Source of the DNA: Ornithodoros turicata
Lineage: Eukaryota > Arthropoda > Arachnida > Ixodida > Argasidae
Direction: 5' to 3'
NCBI RefSeq assembly: GCF_037126465.1
Contig: NC_088201.1
Span: 63,200,879-63,264,878 of the forward strand
DNA: 64,000 bases
Below are positions 62,401 to 64,000 of the stretch, in pieces. Within the stretch, counting starts at the first letter, position 1. The number at the start of each line of letters is the position of its first letter. A program made the position numbers and the translations under genes. The notes beneath the pieces were generated by a model that saw only the letters and a program-made list of their open reading frames with translations, had not been told where the DNA came from and searched no databases.

Positions 62401-63918
62401 GGTTCGTTTCGCGATAAGTCTGAGATTACCCGTATACCACGCTTGATAAAATCGGCATTGCGCATCTCTGTGCTGTAAAGTAATTTGAACGCTTGTTGGT
62501 AACCTGAGCAACCAGCTGTAAAAATAAAAGTTGGCGATTGCAGCACAGTTTCTGAAGTGTCAAATCCCGATCGAAATTTTCGCGTGCCCTTAAAATTGGC
62601 AAAATCTGCGAAAATGCGCTGGCGAACATTATGGGTTTTAGAGGTAATTACCGTATTTTCACGCGTATTAGCCGCGGCTTATGCGCGATTTATTTTTTTT
62701 GCGGACGCTCTGCGGCTTATCCGTGGGTGCGGCTTATCTGGTGACTATTTTTCCCTGGTACTTTCCCCATACCGCGGGTTAAACGAAAGAGCCGACAGTG
62801 CCTCATGTTTTTCGGAACAGGACCGCCCTGCCAGTGCACGAACAATACCGAACAGGGGCGGATCCACTCCACATTCGAGTGGACTAACCCGTCAATCCAC
62901 CAAAAACACGCAACAAGGGCACAATCCGATCTTAGTAGAACACTAGAACTGACCTCCTTATATACATCATGCCGACACCGGAATGTGGACAGGGTTTATG
63001 GCCGTCCCCACAGTCTCCTTTGTCGGCAGACCCACAGGAAGGGTTCAATACACCTGTCATCGGGATAAAACCTGGTCAGCTAAGCGCCAGTTCTCATTTG
63101 ACGAGAGCAGCAGCATTCGTGGACACGGGCACGGCAGTTAGAGGTGAGGCATGGCTCCAACGCTGAGGCATAGCCACGACAGCGGCTTCAAACTAACAGT
63201 CGTCGACTTCGCGGACAAGTACGGGAACAGGGCAGCTGGCAGGGAGTACGGCGCTGACGAGCGTTGAGCGTCTCTGTTGATTTTGTATGTGCATCACTGG
63301 TTTAGCGCACAAAGCAGTCGCGTCGTATTACCCGCGGCTTATCTGCGAGTGCGGCTTATCTACAAAAACATTTTCAAAATGTATCTAAAAACGAGTCCTG
63401 CGGCTTATCTGCGGTGCGGCTAATACGCGTGAAAATACGGTACAGACGATTTCTATGCGTTTTACGTATGCCAGAACCGCGCTTTCTGGTGGAGAGACAA
63501 ACACGACCCCCAAATCTGCCCTTTTTGGGGGAACGATTTCCCTCGCCTTTTTTTGCGCGGCGCGCTTTCTGAAAAACGGCAACGACGTCAGCGCACCGGA
63601 AGGAACAGATGTTGTCATTGCGCCGAACTTTTATCCTTCACAATTAAGCAGTTCATTTGAAAAAATAAAATAATTAGGGTAACGCCCCAGGAGGGCGCTA
63701 GTGCGGCCATGAGGCGCCTCACTTGAACTAGAATCGCTATTTATTATTACCGAAAAAAAGGGGGAATTTCCCTGCTTTATAAAATCCTGTCTATGGTCCC
63801 TGCATATTCGTCTTTTTTCTCATTCAGAACCGCTTGTGGAGGAAGACCCGGTCTACAACGTCCAGTTACTTTTGCCGTGGTGCAGACCCAAATCGAAATT
63901 TTGGCTATCAGTGGTACA
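50323..63918 (+). CDS. Secreted M14A zinc procarboxypeptidase (A/B type), exons 1-8, 3' end outside window
   Basis: Removes C-terminal residues from peptides outside the cell after its propeptide is cut off. Eight exons join in frame to 268 residues plus one base. Residues 1-18 are a signal peptide (LLVGISLLVAASWA). Residues about 30-120 form the M14 activation peptide (VFRLYPRSTTQLEFLYSLED, then YDFWIEPSY and VLIEDVQAEIH), with likely cleavage after Arg120 or Arg123. The catalytic domain shows HAREW with His185 and Glu188, Arg243 (LWRK), Cys254, Asn260 and Arg261 (DPNRNF). Their spacings equal those of bovine CPA residues His69, Glu72, Arg127, Cys138, Asn144 and Arg145. The third zinc ligand His196, Tyr248, Glu270 and the specificity residue 255 lie beyond the window, so A versus B type cannot be decided. 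Confidence 0.95.
50758..50900. mobile_element. Fold-back element, 143 bp
   Basis: CATTCTAAAAACGA pairs with TCGTTTTTAGAATG, and GGGACAACGAAAGGGACAAA pairs with TTTGTCCCTTTCGTTGGGTT. In carboxypeptidase intron 1. Non-coding. Confidence 0.85.
50901..52461. other. Carboxypeptidase intron 1, nothing assigned
   Basis: No ORF motif or inverted termini recognised. AGTAACTC..GAGTAACTTC phrases near 51530-51560 resemble 50945-50975 but define no element. Confidence 0.35.
52462..52576 (+). mobile_element. SINE 3' half with poly-A tail
   Basis: CTGTCCCCCGCTCCTTCCTG, then GCTCATAGCCACAGTTGCTT, CGCGGCGCTCACACG and an A run. Same 3' half as the SINE at 55505-55783; the tRNA-like head is missing. Confidence 0.75.
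53547..53628 (+). CDS. Carboxypeptidase exon 2 (propeptide)
   Basis: Acceptor TTTCTTCCAG ending at 53546 and donor GTAAGA at 53629. Completes Gly31 and encodes HTVFRLYPRSTTQLEFLYSL plus EDNDTAG (to residue 58), the first strand and helix of the M14 activation domain. Confidence 0.93.
54055..54530. mobile_element. Fold-back element containing tRNA-like SINE heads
   Basis: GAGTAATTAATTGGTTTCGG at the left pairs with AAAACCAATTAATTACTC at the right. Inside, TTGCGCGGAG pairs with CTCCGCACAA. Both arms include a piece of the SINE head (CAGCTATCCGGCTGCC in one, GGCAGCCGGATAGCTGA in the other). In carboxypeptidase intron 2. Confidence 0.65.
54095..54350 (-). mobile_element. tRNA-derived SINE, minus orientation
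   Basis: On the minus strand it starts GGCAGCCGGATAGCTGACCG. TAGCTGACCGA (54340-54330) fits a Pol III A box, and GGTTCGAATTCC (54290-54279) a B box. The body continues with GTGCTCTCTGGGGGTTGTCC and CGCACATTCCCCCAGGGCG. The body is shared with 56300-56470. Confidence 0.8.
55115..55251 (+). CDS. Carboxypeptidase exon 3 (propeptide)
   Basis: Acceptor GGTTGCAG ending at 55114 and donor GTACGA at 55252. Encodes YDFWIEPSYVDRFVDVSVAP and ends EVLIEDVQ (59-103). The DFW, V.V.P and I.DVQ positions are typical of the pro-region. Confidence 0.92.
55379..55469 (+). CDS. Carboxypeptidase exon 4 (activation site region)
   Basis: Acceptor GTTTCCAG ending at 55378 and donor GTACGT at 55470. Encodes EIHNSTTGFNDTPDLRYSRS, then FFNDYQRLST (to 134). 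The Arg-containing segment before FFNDYQ is where trypsin-like cleavage would release the mature enzyme. NST is a possible N-glycosylation site. Confidence 0.93.
55505..55783 (+). mobile_element. tRNA-derived SINE, plus orientation, with poly-A
   Basis: A box TGGCCGAGCTTG at 55515-55526, B box GGTCCGAATCC at 55561-55571, then a body (GACACATGTTAACCCCCTGT) and the common tail GCTCATAGCGACAGTTGCTT, GCGGCGCTAACCCG and an A run ending at 55783. A complete-looking copy, just inside carboxypeptidase intron 4. Confidence 0.85.
55894..55998. mobile_element. Near-perfect palindrome, 105 bp
   Basis: AAAACGGAACCCGAGTAAGG pairs with CCTTTCTCGGGTTCCGTTTT, and GACAGAGGAGGGACGACACG with CGTGTCGTCCCTCCTCTGTC. 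The centre ACGACGT leaves no real loop. A and T runs close the ends. In carboxypeptidase intron 4. Confidence 0.9.
56300..56470 (-). mobile_element. 5'-truncated SINE, minus orientation
   Basis: Matches 54110-54275 closely (CTCACAGAGGTGGGCAACGT, CACGACTGACGCCCTGGGGG), but stops at GCCGGCACCGG, before the B box. It is abutted by the dispersed repeat GAGGTAAAGTGTAG. Confidence 0.75.
56471..57130. repeat. Composite of dispersed repeats
   Basis: Contains CACGTGACGAAGCGTCTGTC and ACCTACTTGCGTAGCGTATT, shared with copies near 1380-1600 and 34156-34250. The piece between them is GC-rich without coding motifs. It ends with CAGTTTTTAAAAATGC then TTTTTAAAAACGCTG. Confidence 0.5.
57131..59473. other. 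Carboxypeptidase intron 4 remainder
   Basis: No exon or element with two termini found. Blocks near 57400-57500 and 58970-59060 have an A/T-rich TTTATTA or ATACAAATATATACAAGG core beside GC-rich DNA, like LTR fragments. I have no paired LTR to support that. Confidence 0.3.
59474..59575 (+). CDS. Carboxypeptidase exon 5
   Basis: Acceptor CCTTGCAG ending at 59473 and donor GTGAAA at 59576. Encodes IHNYLEGLTIRRKELATVVN then IGKSFEGKELRVLK (135-168), the family's IG.S.EG..L motif. Confidence 0.95.
59697..59722. repeat. (TC)n microsatellite
   Basis: About 13 TC units followed by a T-rich tract in carboxypeptidase intron 5. Confidence 0.9.
60331..60795. mobile_element. piggyBac-like MITE with TTAA flanks
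   Basis: GGCGGACT at the left and AGTCCGCC at the right are inverted, and TTAA lies directly outside both (60327-60330 and 60796-60799). TTAA target duplication is the mark of piggyBac elements. 465 bp, no transposase. The short inverted match makes this moderate evidence. Confidence 0.6.
61848..61946 (+). CDS. Carboxypeptidase exon 6 (zinc site HxxE)
   Basis: Acceptor TTTTGCAG ending at 61847 and donor GTAAGC at 61947. Encodes LSTGSAKMSVWLDGGMHARE then WISPATVTYILEE (169-201), with zinc ligands His185 and Glu188. Confidence 0.97.
62123..62233 (+). CDS. Carboxypeptidase exon 7
   Basis: Acceptor GTTGACAG ending at 62122 and donor GTAAGT at 62234. Encodes residues 202-238, ending in the family motif LPVANPDGYEHTHKY. 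Confidence 0.96.
62305..62646. mobile_element. Possible decayed MITE with CTGTAGAACC end
   Basis: CTGTAGAACCCTTCAATTTC next to TA at the left, and a weaker inverted counterpart CGAACATTATGGGTTTTAGAG at the right. TTTCGCG-rich DNA lies between. It abuts the MITE at 62651. Confidence 0.4.
62651..63440. mobile_element. TA-flanked MITE (790 bp), CCGTATTTTCACGC termini
   Basis: CCGTATTTTCACGCGTATTA and TAATACGCGTGAAAATACGG are perfect inverted repeats; TA at 62649-62650 and 63441-63442. Subterminal GCGGCTTAT copies: GCGGCTTATGCGCG and GCGGCTTATCCG on the left, GCGGCTTATCTGCG twice on the right. Related to 9620-10169, reversed. In carboxypeptidase intron 7. Confidence 0.9.
63828..63918 (+). CDS. 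Carboxypeptidase exon 8 (Arg127, Asn144-Arg145 equivalents)
   Basis: Acceptor TCATTCAG ending at 63827 and donor GTGAGT at 63919. Encodes NRLWRKTRSTTSSYFCRGAD then PNRNFGYQWY (239-268), with substrate-binding Arg243, Asn260 and Arg261. Phase 1 out; the remaining exons are beyond the window. Confidence 0.96.
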
Positions 63919-63942
63919 GTGAGTATGCACATGCCTTCTGGT

Positions 63943-64000
63943 AGTGGTTAGGGTGGCCGCTTTCCACTTCGAGACTGGGAGGTGACACGGGCTGTCACCG
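63943..64000 (+). mobile_element. Start of a tRNA-like SINE cut by the window edge
   Basis: TAGTGGTTAGGGTGGCCGC reads like a tRNA D-arm and A box. CTTCGAGACTGGGAGGTGAC resembles CTTCGAGATTGGGAGGTACC of the SINE at 54350-54095. The B box would lie past the window end. Confidence 0.5.

Noticed and set aside
50323..63918. M14B (carboxypeptidase D/E type) assignment
   Set aside because: The presence of an activation peptide and the M14A motif order (NPDGYEHTHKYNRLWRKTRS) fit M14A.

Overview
The window is eukaryotic nuclear DNA from an arthropod, most likely a tick or related arachnid. It has intron-split genes with GT..AG junctions, animal transposons (mariner, hAT-like, piggyBac-like, Penelope-like, non-LTR, tRNA-derived SINEs) and a tandem satellite. 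The tick assignment is inference: it rests on overall repeat style and on a SINE tail that resembles tick SINEs I remember, not on a search.

Two protein-coding genes can be read exon by exon, both on the plus strand. (1) Positions 4-35819 hold the last 20 exons of the MARCHF6/TEB4/Doa10 gene, an ER multi-membrane E3 ubiquitin ligase. The 20 exons join in frame to 928 residues and a stop; the N-terminal RING-CH exon(s) lie upstream of the window. (2) Positions 50323-63918 hold the first 8 exons (268 residues) of a secreted M14A zinc carboxypeptidase of the procarboxypeptidase A/B type. It has a signal peptide, an activation peptide and the first half of the catalytic domain, with metal and substrate residues at exactly the classical spacing. 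The gene runs off the right edge.

Layout: 0-36 kb is MARCHF6 with introns full of transposons. These include TA-flanked MITEs, a Penelope-like element with inverted terminal arms and a 13-bp target duplication, a fold-back element interrupted by a 1.3-kb mariner, a hAT-like element with an 8-bp target duplication, a decayed Penelope-like reverse transcriptase, and a truncated non-LTR retroposon. From 36 to 40 kb is probable long 3' UTR or unique intergenic DNA. From 40.2 to 47.0 kb is a tandem satellite of about 30 units of 216-219 bp with two homogenised blocks. From 47 to 50.3 kb is intergenic DNA with a nested MITE and fold-back. From 50.3 to 64 kb is the carboxypeptidase gene, whose introns hold SINEs, fold-backs and MITEs.

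The two genes have no evident functional link: one is an ER quality-control ligase, the other a secreted digestive-type protease. I found no CRISPR array, operon, tRNA or rRNA gene, and no clearly new biological system. The most unusual items are the satellite, the nested fold-back and mariner, the hAT-like element with GGTTCG-rich ends, and an Ala/Thr/Gly-rich insertion in the MARCHF6 protein.
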